A stretch of DNA of 64,000 nucleotides. It comes from Rheinheimera sp. UJ63. GTDB taxonomy: Bacteria > Pseudomonadota > Gammaproteobacteria > Enterobacterales > Alteromonadaceae. Where the stretch lies: contig NZ_JAKGTQ010000006.1 of NCBI RefSeq assembly GCF_021568285.1, positions 62,001 through 126,000 of the forward strand, in the 5' to 3' direction. A model generated the notes under the pieces. It was not told where the DNA came from and searched no databases. It saw nothing but the letters and a program-made list of their open reading frames with translations. This document shows, one piece after another, positions 1-10,069 of this stretch; position 1 is the stretch's first letter; the number at the start of each line of letters is the position of its first letter. Position numbers and translations under genes: made by a program.

Positions 1-2472
1 CGGAAACTACTACTTAATATGGAAATGTACAGTGATGATCGTTCATCAATGAAACTCTTTGGTACGGGGTCTCAATATGTTGATTCAGCATTGGGCGAAC
101 TTACCACCGAAGTGCTGATCGCCCCCCGTACCGTTATTATCATTGATGAAATTGAAAAAGCGCATCGTACGGTTATCCAGTCATTACTCACCCTATTGGA
201 AAAAGGTGAAATGACCGATCAAACCACCAACAAGGTCGTTGATTTTAGCCAATGTATTTTCGTGTTCACGACAAATCTCGGGCAAAAAGCCGCTAAACAA
301 AGTCTGTCAAAAAATAAACCGCTCGATTTAAGTGCATTACTTGCTGAAAAACCGGGGAAAGTCGGTTTGTCATCTGAACTGATCAGCCGCTTATCACGTG
401 GTAGTGTAGCGCTATTCAGAGAGCTAGAGATTAAAGACTTACTCAATATGGCAGAGCATGCAGCAAATATTGCGCGCGAAGATAAGACGCTTTGCTGGCC
501 TGAAGACTTACCTGAGATGCTCGTTGAAACCTTGGGTGGGGACCTTGCACCAAGAACCATCCTAGCTCAAGCCTCGAAACTACAGGGCAAGATTGTAGAG
601 TTTGTGTTATCAACAATCGAAGAAACCGCAAACGACCCACGTATCGAAGTTGAAATAGCAGAAGATATTGCGAACTTTCACTATGCTGTGGTGACTCAGG
701 ATCGCCTGTTAACGCGGCTGCTTAAAAAGTACTTTCCAAATTGCAAAGTATTAACGGACGTATCGCAAATCCAGCAATTATCTAGCGAGCAAAATATCCA
801 AGCGGTACTCATTGATCAACCGCAATGCTCGACCGAACTGGCTGCTGAACATAAAGGCAACTTACACTTTTACAGTTTTGGCTATCAACATCAGGGTGTT
901 GACGAAGCAATAAAACCAACACAAATAGAACGGCACTTTAAGCTTGTTGATTTTACCGTTCCATCATTAACCGCATTTATTAAGCAGGTTGCTAAACGTT
1001 GTCGCCTATTAACCAGCGCTGAGCAACTACGTAAGCGTAAAATGATGGTTGAGTTTGATTATCAACTCACGCGCATTGATGATGGTTTCAAAGTCACCCT
1101 GCAACACCCTGTTTATGAGCAACGCTTTGATCCTAACGATTTTGAAGCACCCTACATGCAGGAACCTTGCATTCCCAAAATTAGCTTTCAAGATATTATT
1201 GGTCAAGATGAGCTAAAACAGAGTATGACATTCATTTTACAACGGCTACGTGGTGCAAATGACTTTGTACTGGATATGCCAAAAGGCTATCTTTTTGCAG
1301 GTTTACCTGGGACAGGTAAAAGTTATTTTGCAAAAGCCATTGCAGGCGAGTGTCAAGTACCCTTTATTCCGGTAAACGCAGCAGATTTGATGAATGGAGA
1401 TGTGGTTATCAACATTAATCACTTATTTGAGGTGGCTGCACGTTATGCGCCATGTATTGTCTTTCTTGACGAAATTGACGCCATCGCGTTGAGCCGTGAA
1501 CAAAACTCTATACATGGCCGTTTAGCGGTTAATACGCTGCTAACCCAGTTAGATGGCTTTAACAACAGTGATAATCCGGTTTTTGTGTTGGCCGCAACCA
1601 ACTTTGCACATAAGCTTGACCCCGCTGTGATGCGTCACGGACGTTTTGATAAAATGGTAACTATCCCATTACCCGATCTCGCCGCACGCACACGCTTTAT
1701 CGAACAATGCTGCAATAAATATAAGTTTCAATTAACAGATGCTGCCTTACTCAGTTTTGCCAAACGCGTTAGCGGTGCATCATATGGTTTTCTTGAAACA
1801 CTGTTTCGCGATCTACAGCTAACGCTTCTCACTAAGCAATGCCAATTTAGTGCGAGTATGCTAGACGAACAATTGCTAGCGGCTACGATTGGAAATAAAA
1901 AAGCCGTTAGCTCCTATAATGATAAAGACCGCTTGGCCATTGCTTATCATGAAACAGGCCATTACCTTATGTACAAACATTTGCACCCCAAAGCGAGGTG
2001 CACCAACTTGTCGATCCAAGAACATGAAAGATCTGGCGGAATTACTATGTTTGATTTGGACGGGCAAGTGTTAAGCAACACAAAAGCAAATTATAAAGCT
2101 CAGTTGCAAGTGCTTTTGGCTGGACGCGCAGCGGAGAAACTACTCAGTGAACATGACGATGATATTTCAGCTGGCGCCAGTCATGATATTCAGCAGGCCA
2201 CACTACTCGCGAAACGTGCTATATCGGATCTGGGTTTCTCAGACAGCTTAGGTTTAGCTGATTTTAAGCAATTACCTATGCTACAGACCAAGGTAGAAAA
2301 CGAAGTAGTAGAATGGTTGAATACCGCGTTTATAGCCAGCGAAACGTACTTGCGGAAAAATTGGGCTTTAGTGAAACAAATTGCTGAAGTGTTATTTGAG
2401 CAAGAAACGTTAGATCAAGATCAGCTAGACAACATTGCAACGCTGCCAAATAAGAAGAATGCTAAAGCATAA
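1..2472 (+). CDS. Fused ClpB-like AAA + FtsH-like AAA + M41 protease (5' end outside window)
   Basis: The frame is open to the window edge, so the start lies upstream. Counting from the first in-frame ATG (position 19), a Clp/HSP100-type AAA piece comes first, with Walker B VIIIDEIEKAH near residues 39-49; its Walker A must be upstream. A second AAA module of FtsH type follows: Walker A GLPGTGKS near 428-436, Walker B VFLDEID near 480, and a second region of homology AATN...RHGRFD. The C-terminus is an M41 metallopeptidase with HETGH at 644-648 and the likely third zinc ligand D723 in GASHD. I see no FtsH-style N-terminal membrane anchor in the visible part. Energy-dependent proteolysis is the likely role. 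The target is unknown. FtsH is normally a single AAA plus M41, so this tandem fusion is unusual. A strong terminator follows directly. Confidence 0.85.
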   Translation, partial: RKLLLNMEMYSDDRSSMKLFGTGSQYVDSALGELTTEVLIAPRTVIIIDEIEKAHRTVIQSLLTLLEKGEMTDQTTNKVVDFSQCIFVFTTNLGQKAAKQSLSKNKPLDLSALLAEKPGKVGLSSELISRLSRGSVALFRELEIKDLLNMAEHAANIAREDKTLCWPEDLPEMLVETLGGDLAPRTILAQASKLQGKIVEFVLSTIEETANDPRIEVEIAEDIANFHYAVVTQDRLLTRLLKKYFPNCKVLTDVSQIQQLSSEQNIQAVLIDQPQCSTELAAEHKGNLHFYSFGYQHQGVDEAIKPTQIERHFKLVDFTVPSLTAFIKQVAKRCRLLTSAEQLRKRKMMVEFDYQLTRIDDGFKVTLQHPVYEQRFDPNDFEAPYMQEPCIPKISFQDIIGQDELKQSMTFILQRLRGANDFVLDMPKGYLFAGLPGTGKSYFAKAIAGECQVPFIPVNAADLMNGDVVININHLFEVAARYAPCIVFLDEIDAIALSREQNSIHGRLAVNTLLTQLDGFNNSDNPVFVLAATNFAHKLDPAVMRHGRFDKMVTIPLPDLAARTRFIEQCCNKYKFQLTDAALLSFAKRVSGASYGFLETLFRDLQLTLLTKQCQFSASMLDEQLLAATIGNKKAVSSYNDKDRLAIAYHETGHYLMYKHLHPKARCTNLSIQEHERSGGITMFDLDGQVLSNTKANYKAQLQVLLAGRAAEKLLSEHDDDISAGASHDIQQATLLAKRAISDLGFSDSLGLADFKQLPMLQTKVENEVVEWLNTAFIASETYLRKNWALVKQIAEVLFEQETLDQDQLDNIATLPNKKNAKA

Positions 2473-2486
2473 CCATTCATAAAATG

Positions 2487-2524
2487 AAAAAAGCGGGGTG
2501 ACTCTAGAGCACCCCGCTTTTTTT
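2487..2524 (+). terminator. Intrinsic terminator after the AAA-M41 gene
   Basis: GCGGGGTG and CACCCCGC form a GC-rich stem around a 9-nt loop, flanked by an A run before and a run of seven T after. This is a textbook rho-independent terminator 14 bases after the stop codon. The A run also makes it potentially bidirectional. Confidence 0.95.
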
Positions 2525-2890
2525 ACGCAAAAAATTGGCTACTAATAGAATATAACGCTAATTTGCTGTGAGTTTAATGTAAATAACTAAAGAATCCAAA
2601 GGAATTCCACAAAATGGAGAAAAAACCGCTAACGTAAAAATTGATTTGTTAAATTAAAGTAAAAAAAGAAAGGCGGGATATGTGTTGCAAAATCGCGTTT
2701 TACAAAAAAAATTAAAAATAAAAAGCGATTTTTTAAAAAGAAAAATACTTCAAAAACAGTTACTTACAATCTAAAAGCGACCATTTAAAAATATAAATAA
2801 AAAAATAAAAAAAGTGCTTATTTCAAGGAAAAATTATTAAAGAGTAACGATAAGATATCTCTCAACAACAGCACAGACCAATATTAACAC
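2525..2890. other. AT-rich intergenic region before the WYL regulator
   Basis: About 370 bases, very A-rich on the + strand with many A and T runs, and no credible reading frame. It probably holds the promoter of the regulator that starts at 2900. I could not single out a convincing -35/-10 pair. Confidence 0.5.
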
Positions 2891-2899
2891 GAGGTGGCT

Positions 2900-3616
2900 A
2901 TGTCTTCATCTACAATTTTTCGCGTACTTACGACTTTTATTGAAATTATTCCTGCATCCCCCAACTTTCTCTCTTCAAAACAGATCGCTGCGAAGTTAGC
3001 TGAGCTTGGTATGGACATTTCTCAAAGCCAACTAAGCCGAGATTTAAACGAATATGCTGCATTTTTTAATGTGCAAGAATGTGAGTTTTCTTACGAAGGT
3101 AGTAAATGTTGGCAGCGTTTTAGCAAAACGCCATCGGCAGCAACAATCTCAGAAACTGACATGGCCATCCTTAGTTTGATAAAGGAAAATATGGACACTT
3201 TTCCTGCATTTACCCAAGAAAGCTTAAATCAAAAGCTAGCCGATTTAAGCAAAAAACAAGCCGTGATGCACAAAGTGAACCCTAAACATCGTATATTTGA
3301 GTGGCAAAAAAATAGGGATCTCATTATCAAGTTTGAAAGACAGAATATTATAGATAATGCCCTACTAAAAGCGTTAATGCAGAGTCTTAATCATGATATT
3401 GCCTTCAAGTACACAACTGATGAATCTGCAAGTAAAGTTTACTCTATGAAAGTTCATTCGCTGTCTGAGGAAAATAATCAGCTAGTGATCCATGGATTTC
3501 TTTCGCATGAGAATACTCATGAAATAATTAAAGCATCTTCAATTAACATTGTAAAAAACAACCCTGATCACTCAGCATCCACACATGTATTTCAACAGCA
3601 AAAATGTTCTAGGTAA
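2900..3616 (+). CDS. WYL-type transcriptional regulator with N-terminal winged helix
   Basis: About 238 residues. The ATG at 2900 is preferred over the GTG two codons earlier because GAGG at 2891-2894 sits at ribosome-binding distance. The N-terminus reads as a winged helix (SSKQIAAKLAELGMDISQSQ, then LSRDLNEY). The C-terminal half looks like a WYL-type ligand-binding fold (KVYSMKVHSLSEENNQLVIH). The same layout and several matching positions occur in the protein at 56445-57194, so the two are paralogues at opposite ends of this window. WYL proteins often control defence or stress genes. The likely target is the downstream large gene, 111 bases away. The family call is by pattern only. Confidence 0.65.
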   Translation: MSSSTIFRVLTTFIEIIPASPNFLSSKQIAAKLAELGMDISQSQLSRDLNEYAAFFNVQECEFSYEGSKCWQRFSKTPSAATISETDMAILSLIKENMDTFPAFTQESLNQKLADLSKKQAVMHKVNPKHRIFEWQKNRDLIIKFERQNIIDNALLKALMQSLNHDIAFKYTTDESASKVYSMKVHSLSEENNQLVIHGFLSHENTHEIIKASSINIVKNNPDHSASTHVFQQQKCSR

Positions 3617-3727
3617 TATACCTCTGAATTGTGAGTTGCTTGCTACAACGTTTTAAAGTTGTTGGCAGGCAATTTTGCTTATGCTAAGGTTTTTAAGATA
3701 TGTATTGATAAAAGCCTAGATGACTTT

Positions 3728-6268
3728 ATGAGTGAAGAAATTAACAAGAAAGAAAGCCTACTCTATCGATTCATCTTACACAGCCTAGACCAGTATCAAA
3801 ACGGATTAGACTGCAAGTCTTTAACGTATCGATTTAGAGAATCGTTTAAACATTATCAAATAACAGAAAACAACACTCTGTCCGCACTTAGTTACCTAGA
3901 ACAAACCAATCGCATTAATAAATTACATGATAAATGGTTTCGGAATAAAAAAAACGATGCATTAGCCTGCTTAACCGAGAGTGATATCATCTTCGCTTTA
4001 ATTGTAAAGAAATTTACTCCCTACTCTTTCTCCCCGTCATTAGAGGAATATCTAGATACCACCATTCAAGCTTATGCCTCTGGAGTTGCTTCATCTTATA
4101 ATTATGATTTTTCTAACTATTTTCATGAGTGCATGAGTGGCATAAATACGTTACCAAACATTAAGAAATTAAAAGCTCATGAGTTTAAAAATATTCAACA
4201 ACCTTTAGCATTTAGACACTCATTTAAAAAGTCTATCTTAAAATTTTTTCAGTCCCAATCTATGAACGCCTTGAAAAACTTAATAAAAATCTTATTGAGC
4301 AAGGAGACAATTGATAGAATTGCAGACAAAGCATGGGTCAAAAATACTTTAGCAAAGCATCTATCTGATCTTATTTGTGGTGTTTGTGCTTATAGTCACG
4401 TTGTGAATGGTGGCAGTACCATTATATCGTCACTTATCTTAGAACGATTAATCGAACTTGCCCCTTTGTCATCGCAAAATAATATTTGGCTAGTTAATAA
4501 CATACAAGAGTCAAACCTCAAAAACCCTGCAAAGCAATTTTGCAACACACTGACGTTAAAACTGAAATACTTTATACGCAAGGCCAGTAATGAACAGAAA
4601 GAGTTGAATAGAAACGGTCATAAAGTAAACAACCAAGATGTAGATTTTACAACCTTTGATCTAACGATTTTTATTTATCATGTTTTATCACTCAGTGAAA
4701 ACAAAAAACTCCAAGAATCTTATTCGCTAGACTCCACCCCTGCTGCCATTAATTATTCTCAAGCTTTTAATTGTTGGGCGAAGACTAACTGTGATGATGA
4801 TGAACATAATCATTATGAAGAAGATGATTATTATCTAAACAACGTGAGGACTAACATAAATCAAATTTTAATATTTTTAATAAAACACACAGGTAACACT
4901 AAACAACACAGGTTTAATAAGGAAAATAGTTCTCAGAGTGATGAAGGACTTGCTAAAAATGAGAAACTTGAAGGCTTTGAATGGTTAGATGATAAAATCT
5001 ACGAAGAACTGTTTAAACAGATATCATTCGATTATGGCTATATGTCTAAGTTGCACTCATTTGATTTAGTCATTAGCGCGATTGTTAGACTCCCCTCAAG
5101 TTCTGATATAACCGATAATTTGCTGCTCAGACGGCGTAACTCTCGCCTCGCCGTTTTTTTCCAAATTTATACTAAAACCTTTGAATTTTATCAATCAATT
5201 CTGCTTAACTGGCCAGAACATAATGCGACAACAGAAAACGGTTCTCACAGCAGTATAGGCAACAATCCCACTGCGATAATGAGTTTTGATACTGACGAAA
5301 CCGATAGTCCTTTTCTTGAATCATCAGCAAGCATAAAAAATCATCCTGATATAACGAAAAGCAGAATTGAAGCGCGTTCTAACCGGATGTTTTTCATAGA
5401 GAACCTTATTAAATCCATAGGGCGTTGTGACAAAAATGCTTTCGTAGAGTACCTGATTTTGCACACCAGTTCTGACAGAAAGACAATTGTCAGCGACTTG
5501 ATGCAACTTGAAGCGATATATACGCTAAATGTTGGTATTGATGATGATGCCAACTTAATATTTAATCGGACAACAAATAGAGGCGCAGGCCTCTCAACCG
5601 CTGAAAAAAAACAAAGATTATTTCGTGCATTGATAAATGATATTCTTCGAAACTTTACTCCGCTAGAGTCTTTCGGCAAATATCAACTGGCTTTTGAACA
5701 ACTTCATATTGATTTAAGCGATGTAACTGCAGAAGAAAAAATATGGCTAGATAATCAGAAAAACCAACTAAAGCAATTGCCGCAAGTCGCAAAACGCTGG
5801 AATTTAGATTTGTGTCTTGAGCTTACCCAAAATATTGAATATCCAGAATTTATAAGCAACCCTAATACTCAGAACTGCAAAATAACAAAGTATAATGTGA
5901 TTTTGTACGATTATTACGGCATTACAGACAAGGAATACTTTAACGATATTATTCGAATAGAATCAATTTTAGATACTCGCTTTAGAGTCGGTGGTGGTTT
6001 TTCGTTCGCTATTGATGAGCAATATGAAGATTTAACTAATAACAGTAACATATCTTATTTCATACCACCGAGTAAAAAAAGTTATCTTGGTGATGTTTTG
6101 TTGGAGCATACGCTAGAAGCACTAGCAAAAGAATATCCTTTTGAAGGGAATTCAGCCTTTTTACAACAACAAATGACGAGCCTGATATATCCTCAGAAGC
6201 TGAAATTCAAATACTCGATGTTTAATGCTCTTGCTCATACTAAATTTTGTACACCATATCGAGGCTAA
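3728..6268 (+). CDS. Large protein of unknown function (about 846 aa)
   Basis: I do not recognise this family. The reading frame opens at a TTG at 3659; I prefer the ATG at 3728 (MSEEINKKE), though neither start has a strong ribosome-binding site. Residues 10-100 resemble a winged-helix domain (DCKSLTYRFRESFKHYQITE, then LSALSYLEQ), similar in style to the regulator upstream. The middle is helical with acidic, low-complexity stretches (CDDDEHNHYEEDDYY). The C-terminal part is mixed alpha/beta (YNVILYDYYGITDKEYF). No membrane segments, P-loop or clear catalytic motif were found. It lies 111 bases behind the WYL-type regulator on the same strand, so the two may be one transcription unit. A regulatory or DNA-associated role is only a guess. 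Confidence 0.7.
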   Translation: MSEEINKKESLLYRFILHSLDQYQNGLDCKSLTYRFRESFKHYQITENNTLSALSYLEQTNRINKLHDKWFRNKKNDALACLTESDIIFALIVKKFTPYSFSPSLEEYLDTTIQAYASGVASSYNYDFSNYFHECMSGINTLPNIKKLKAHEFKNIQQPLAFRHSFKKSILKFFQSQSMNALKNLIKILLSKETIDRIADKAWVKNTLAKHLSDLICGVCAYSHVVNGGSTIISSLILERLIELAPLSSQNNIWLVNNIQESNLKNPAKQFCNTLTLKLKYFIRKASNEQKELNRNGHKVNNQDVDFTTFDLTIFIYHVLSLSENKKLQESYSLDSTPAAINYSQAFNCWAKTNCDDDEHNHYEEDDYYLNNVRTNINQILIFLIKHTGNTKQHRFNKENSSQSDEGLAKNEKLEGFEWLDDKIYEELFKQISFDYGYMSKLHSFDLVISAIVRLPSSSDITDNLLLRRRNSRLAVFFQIYTKTFEFYQSILLNWPEHNATTENGSHSSIGNNPTAIMSFDTDETDSPFLESSASIKNHPDITKSRIEARSNRMFFIENLIKSIGRCDKNAFVEYLILHTSSDRKTIVSDLMQLEAIYTLNVGIDDDANLIFNRTTNRGAGLSTAEKKQRLFRALINDILRNFTPLESFGKYQLAFEQLHIDLSDVTAEEKIWLDNQKNQLKQLPQVAKRWNLDLCLELTQNIEYPEFISNPNTQNCKITKYNVILYDYYGITDKEYFNDIIRIESILDTRFRVGGGFSFAIDEQYEDLTNNSNISYFIPPSKKSYLGDVLLEHTLEALAKEYPFEGNSAFLQQQMTSLIYPQKLKFKYSMFNALAHTKFCTPYRG

Positions 6269-6295
6269 AATAGCAGTATCATTGTAAGCATAACA

Positions 6296-6321
6296 GCAAC
6301 CACACCTTTCGTTGTGGTTGC
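6296..6321 (+). terminator. Hairpin, probable terminator
   Basis: GCAACCACA and TGTGGTTGC form a perfect 9-bp stem around an 8-nt loop, 28 bases after the stop of the preceding large gene. There is no good T tract after it, so it may be a weak or rho-assisted terminator. Confidence 0.5.
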
Positions 6322-6646
6322 TGATCATTAAGGCAGGAGATGTTACGGATGTTCGCGGTAATTGGCTGTAGGTAGCTCTTTTATCACACCGCTGATTAAA
6401 TCCATTTTTGAGGATACCTCAGACCTGTGCAGGTGCTAAACTTAGCTCTTGCAAAAATAGAAGTACGCTCAGAGGCAAAGCAGATTATCATTACGTATTT
6501 AGATGCGGTTCAGAACGATGCACTCTAAATAATTCTCTGGAGCGCTAAGCCTAATGCCTGCATCACATAGTAAAAATCAGCCACTCTAGGCTAAGTTAAA
6601 ATAGTTAAGAAAGTCAGAATTCATAATTATTGAATCACTCGCAATG
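6322..6646. other. Intergenic region with possible coding debris
   Basis: No intact gene. A stretch at 6433-6528 reads as 31 residues with protein-like composition (VLNLALAKIEVRSEAKQ...), ending in a stop. It could be the tail of a lost gene or chance. The end of the interrupted nuclease gene on the other strand lies just to the right. Confidence 0.3.
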
Positions 6647-7566
6647 TTATTTACAATTACAAGTATCACAAAAGCTATTTTGATTATTTCTTTTCTGTGA
6701 ATTAATAATTTTACGCCATTTTCTTAATGTCTTTTTATTATCATGTCCGTTTGCACAACTAAGGCTCAGAACGATTTCAAAATTACCCTCTCGTGCTACA
6801 CTGACAGGCGTTTTAATGAATGATACATAATTATACCAATATTCAGAGTCACCCAGTCCAGTTTTTTTAATTACATCGATGATGTGAGGTTTCTGCTGAG
6901 TACAATCCCCAAGGGAAAAGCCCTCTGGAAACTTTATATCACCAGTATTTAGGCAATAATAGCAAAGGAAACCGTTAAAGTTTTGGATGCGATCTACTAA
7001 TCGTCCAATGTTTCTTAATTTACTATTTTCTTTTTTGCATTTGGGGCATATGATATGAGAACTAATCGGTTTTTTAACTAACTGGTCCCTAATATCAATT
7101 GGCAAGTTATAGAAAATATAACCAAGTCGAGAAGATAATTCGTATTCTCGTCTTTTACTATTAAAATCACGTCTTTTACAAATATTACAAAAGCCACTTT
7201 TTGTTTCTATTAGTGTTTTTACATTTAAATTCCGTTCAGCTCCACAATTACCACATAGATACTTAACATCGTCTGATTTTAAATATTGGTTTTTTTTAGT
7301 TAAAAGCTGATGTTTATGCTTTTGACAAAAATCTTTTAATTGTTTTGTGCAGTTTTCTGCACTCACTTTTAAACGTTCAGTATATTCTCTTCGAATTTCT
7401 TTGGTATTTGGTTTTTTATTTATGTAATTCAAAAATTCATTTTTTACTTTTGATTTTGACTCTTCGATTGCGTTTAATACAGCGGATAAGGCATTATTTG
7501 GTGAGATGTGATTGATACGGTCAATCTGCATGAAGAAGTGGCCTTTTTGTTCAGCCTCTTTTCTTT
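6647..7566 (-). pseudogene. 3' fragment of zinc-ribbon PD-(D/E)XK nuclease gene, cut off by IS21
   Basis: This is the C-terminal part of a minus-strand gene whose N-terminal part is at 10139-11302. An open frame continues up to 7630, but its first 23 codons lie in the IS terminal repeats. If the IS and one 5-bp target copy are removed, the frame runs straight through: ...RDKEKR joins KEAEQKGHFFMQIDRI..., which restores the end of the nuclease core. The remaining residues carry at least three CxxC pairs typical of zinc ribbons (CGNC, CNIC; CPKC, CYYC; CDTC near the end). The restored protein would have about 692 residues. As it stands the fragment lacks a native start and is probably not functional. 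Confidence 0.85.
7562..7566. repeat. Target-site duplication, left copy (TCTTT)
   Basis: TCTTT immediately outside the left end of the IS matches TCTTT at 10139-10143 just outside the right end. Removing the element and one copy restores the host reading frame exactly. IS21-family elements are known to make duplications of 4 to 8 bp, so 5 bp fits. Confidence 0.85.
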
Positions 7567-7662
7567 TGCGTATTTCGGGATGATCCGGCCAGCGATTTCG
7601 GCATGAGTCGGCCACCCATTTCGGTATCATCCGGCCACCTGTTTCGGTATCGTCCGGCCAGT
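7567..7662. repeat. Left terminal repeat cluster of the IS21 element
   Basis: Four related units, each with TTTCGG and then TCCGGCCA or TCGGCCA about 10 bases later. The outermost begins TGCGTATTTCGG. These are the likely IstA binding sites. Confidence 0.85.
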
Positions 7663-7725
7663 TTGTTCTTCCTTCGTTTTACGGACTTTGGCATAACAGT
7701 TTTTTAACTGTTCGCCGGAGTAGTC

Positions 7726-9279
7726 ATGACACGTAAAAAGAAAATGGTAAGGACAGATATGCAAACTTATCTGGATATATTTCGCCTCAAATTCGAGGCC
7801 AAGTTAAGCGATCGGCAAATCTCTCAGGCTTTAAATATTGGCCGGGCAACCATCAGTGATTTGGTTATCCGCTTTAACAATTTAGGCCTGAGCTGGCCGC
7901 TGGCTACCGATTATCCGCTTGATAGTCTCGACAAACAGTTATTCCCTGGCCGTGATTACAGTACACAGCGGGTCTTGCCGTTGTGGGTGCAGGTACACCT
8001 TGAGCTGCGCAGAAAAGGCGTCACCAAACTGCTGTTATGGCAGGAGTATCAAGCTGAGCATGGCAATAAAGCGCTTGGTTACACGCAATTCTGCGAACAT
8101 TATCGTCGATGGTGTGCTGTACAAAAACGCTCAATGCGGCAGCATCATGAAGCCGGTGAGAAGCTGTTTATCGACTTCTGTGGCCCGACGGTGCCGATTG
8201 TGAACCCTCAAACCGGCGAGATAAAACACGCGGCTATCTTCGTCGCCACCATGGGTGCATCGAACTACACCTATATTGAAGCCTGTGAAGGTCAGGATAT
8301 GGAGTCCTGGCTGATGGCGAACAGCCGCTGCCTGACATTTTTAGGTGGTGTGCCGGCGTTATTGATACCCGATAATCTCAAAGCAGCGGTTGATAAAGCG
8401 GATAAGTTCGAGCCGGTGCTTAACGACAATTACAAAGCGCTTGCCAGGCATTATGGTTGTGCGCTGATGCCCACCCGACCACGCAAACCGCAGGATAAAG
8501 GCAAAGTCGAATCCGCTGTGTTGATTGTTGAGCGCTGGGTATTAGCTCGGCTGCGCCATCAGGTGTTTTACTCACTGGCTGCGCTAAATCAAGCCATCCG
8601 GGCACTGAATACTGAGCTTAACCAGCGGCCCATGAAGCATTACAACGGTGCCAGCCGTGAGCAGTTGTTTACCTTGCTGGATGCGCCTGCATTACAACCA
8701 TTGCCGCCCTATGCCTATGAGTACACCGATTATCGCATTGCGAAAGTCACCAAAGATTACCACGTACAGTACGACAATCACTGGTACTCGGTGCCACACC
8801 GTTTAGTGGGTGAGCGGGTTGAAATCAGTGCCACGCAAACGCTGGTGAAGGTTTACCATCAGGCTAAATGTGTCGCACAGCACCCCCGCAGCCATAACGC
8901 TTACCGGCACACGACTGACATAGCGCATATGCCAGAAAACCATGCAGCCTATCAGGAGTGGAACCCAGAGCGTATTCGCAGCTGGGCCAAGCATATTGGC
9001 TCCAACACCCTGGCGGTGGTATTAGCCGTTGAACGCAGTAAAGACCATCTGGTTCAGGCACAGCGCGCCTGCCTGGCGCTACTGAGTGAGCAAAAACGCT
9101 ACGGTAGTGACAGGCTGGAAAGTGCCTGCGCACTGGCCATCAGTCGCCAGCTACCTTATATACCGGTCATCAAAAAGCTGCTGAAAAACGGTGAAGATCT
9201 TCGCTGGCAACCTGATGAAACAAACACCATTATCCCTAGCACACACATCAACATCCGTGGCTCAAAATACTATCAATAA
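7726..9279 (+). CDS. istA: IS21-family transposase IstA
   Basis: 517 residues, normal for IstA. The N-terminus has a helix-turn-helix (LSDRQISQALNIGRATISDL). The rve/DDE integrase core follows, with D150 (FIDF), D216 (IPDNLK) and E262 (KGKVES) as the likely catalytic triad. The ATG at 7726 follows a short leader inside the IS. IstA binds the multiple terminal repeats and, with the ATPase IstB, carries out cut-and-paste or copy-out transposition. No frameshift or stop is seen. Its stop is 11 bases before istB, so the two are co-transcribed. Confidence 0.97.
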   Translation: MTRKKKMVRTDMQTYLDIFRLKFEAKLSDRQISQALNIGRATISDLVIRFNNLGLSWPLATDYPLDSLDKQLFPGRDYSTQRVLPLWVQVHLELRRKGVTKLLLWQEYQAEHGNKALGYTQFCEHYRRWCAVQKRSMRQHHEAGEKLFIDFCGPTVPIVNPQTGEIKHAAIFVATMGASNYTYIEACEGQDMESWLMANSRCLTFLGGVPALLIPDNLKAAVDKADKFEPVLNDNYKALARHYGCALMPTRPRKPQDKGKVESAVLIVERWVLARLRHQVFYSLAALNQAIRALNTELNQRPMKHYNGASREQLFTLLDAPALQPLPPYAYEYTDYRIAKVTKDYHVQYDNHWYSVPHRLVGERVEISATQTLVKVYHQAKCVAQHPRSHNAYRHTTDIAHMPENHAAYQEWNPERIRSWAKHIGSNTLAVVLAVERSKDHLVQAQRACLALLSEQKRYGSDRLESACALAISRQLPYIPVIKKLLKNGEDLRWQPDETNTIIPSTHINIRGSKYYQ

Positions 9280-9290
9280 GGACAATACTA

Positions 9291-10037
9291 ATGGATGCAC
9301 TACTTATCCAACTGCGCCAACTTAAGCTGGCAGCCATGGCTAGTGCGCTGGAGCAACAACGCCTTGCGCCCCATACTTATGCCGAGCTGAGCTTCGATGA
9401 ACGACTGGGATTACTTGTCGAGCAAGAACATCTGGCGCGGGATAACACCCGCTTACAACGGTTACGAAAACTGGCTAATCTGCGCCTTAAAGCGACACCT
9501 GAAGGCTTACGCTATCCAGCAAAGCGCGGCTTGCGAGCTGAACAAATTACGCCACTTATGCAAGGACATCACCTGACGTATCATCAGAATATCCTGATAA
9601 CCGGCCCCACCGGCAGCGGCAAAACCTATCTTGCTTGCGCCTTAGGTGAGCAAGCTTGCCGACAGAATAAACGCGTGCTGTATTACCGGTTAGGTCGGTT
9701 ACTGGAAAGCCTGAAAATGGGGCATGCTGATGGTAGCTATCTTAAACAACTGGTACAGCTACAAAAGGTAGATATGTTGATCTTGGATGATTGGGGCCTT
9801 GAGGGATTTAAAGGTAAACAAGTCAGCGATTTACTGGACGTGATTGAAGATCGCTACGAGCAACGCAGCACAATTATAGTCAGTCAGTTACCGGTCTCGG
9901 AGTGGTACGGATTAATGGATAATCCAACTGTTGCAGATGCGCTGTTAGACAGAGTGATCCACAACGCCCACCGACTGGAATTAACAGGTGAGTCACAACG
10001 TAAAAAAACACTGGTTCAGGGAGAGGAAGTCGGGTAA
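9291..10037 (+). CDS. istB: IS21-family helper ATPase IstB
   Basis: 248 residues, the usual IstB size. It is a DnaC/DnaA-like AAA+ ATPase: Walker A GPTGSGKT near residue 105, Walker B MLILDDWG near 162. The N-terminal helical part (LRQLKLAAMASALEQQRLA) is typical of the family. IstB helps IstA choose and engage target DNA. It lies 11 bases after istA in the same element. The ATG at 9291 follows a purine-rich AAGGAC. Confidence 0.97.
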   Translation: MDALLIQLRQLKLAAMASALEQQRLAPHTYAELSFDERLGLLVEQEHLARDNTRLQRLRKLANLRLKATPEGLRYPAKRGLRAEQITPLMQGHHLTYHQNILITGPTGSGKTYLACALGEQACRQNKRVLYYRLGRLLESLKMGHADGSYLKQLVQLQKVDMLILDDWGLEGFKGKQVSDLLDVIEDRYEQRSTIIVSQLPVSEWYGLMDNPTVADALLDRVIHNAHRLELTGESQRKKTLVQGEEVG

Positions 10038-10069
10038 AAAGAGAACATAAACGAAGGTCAGATCATGCT

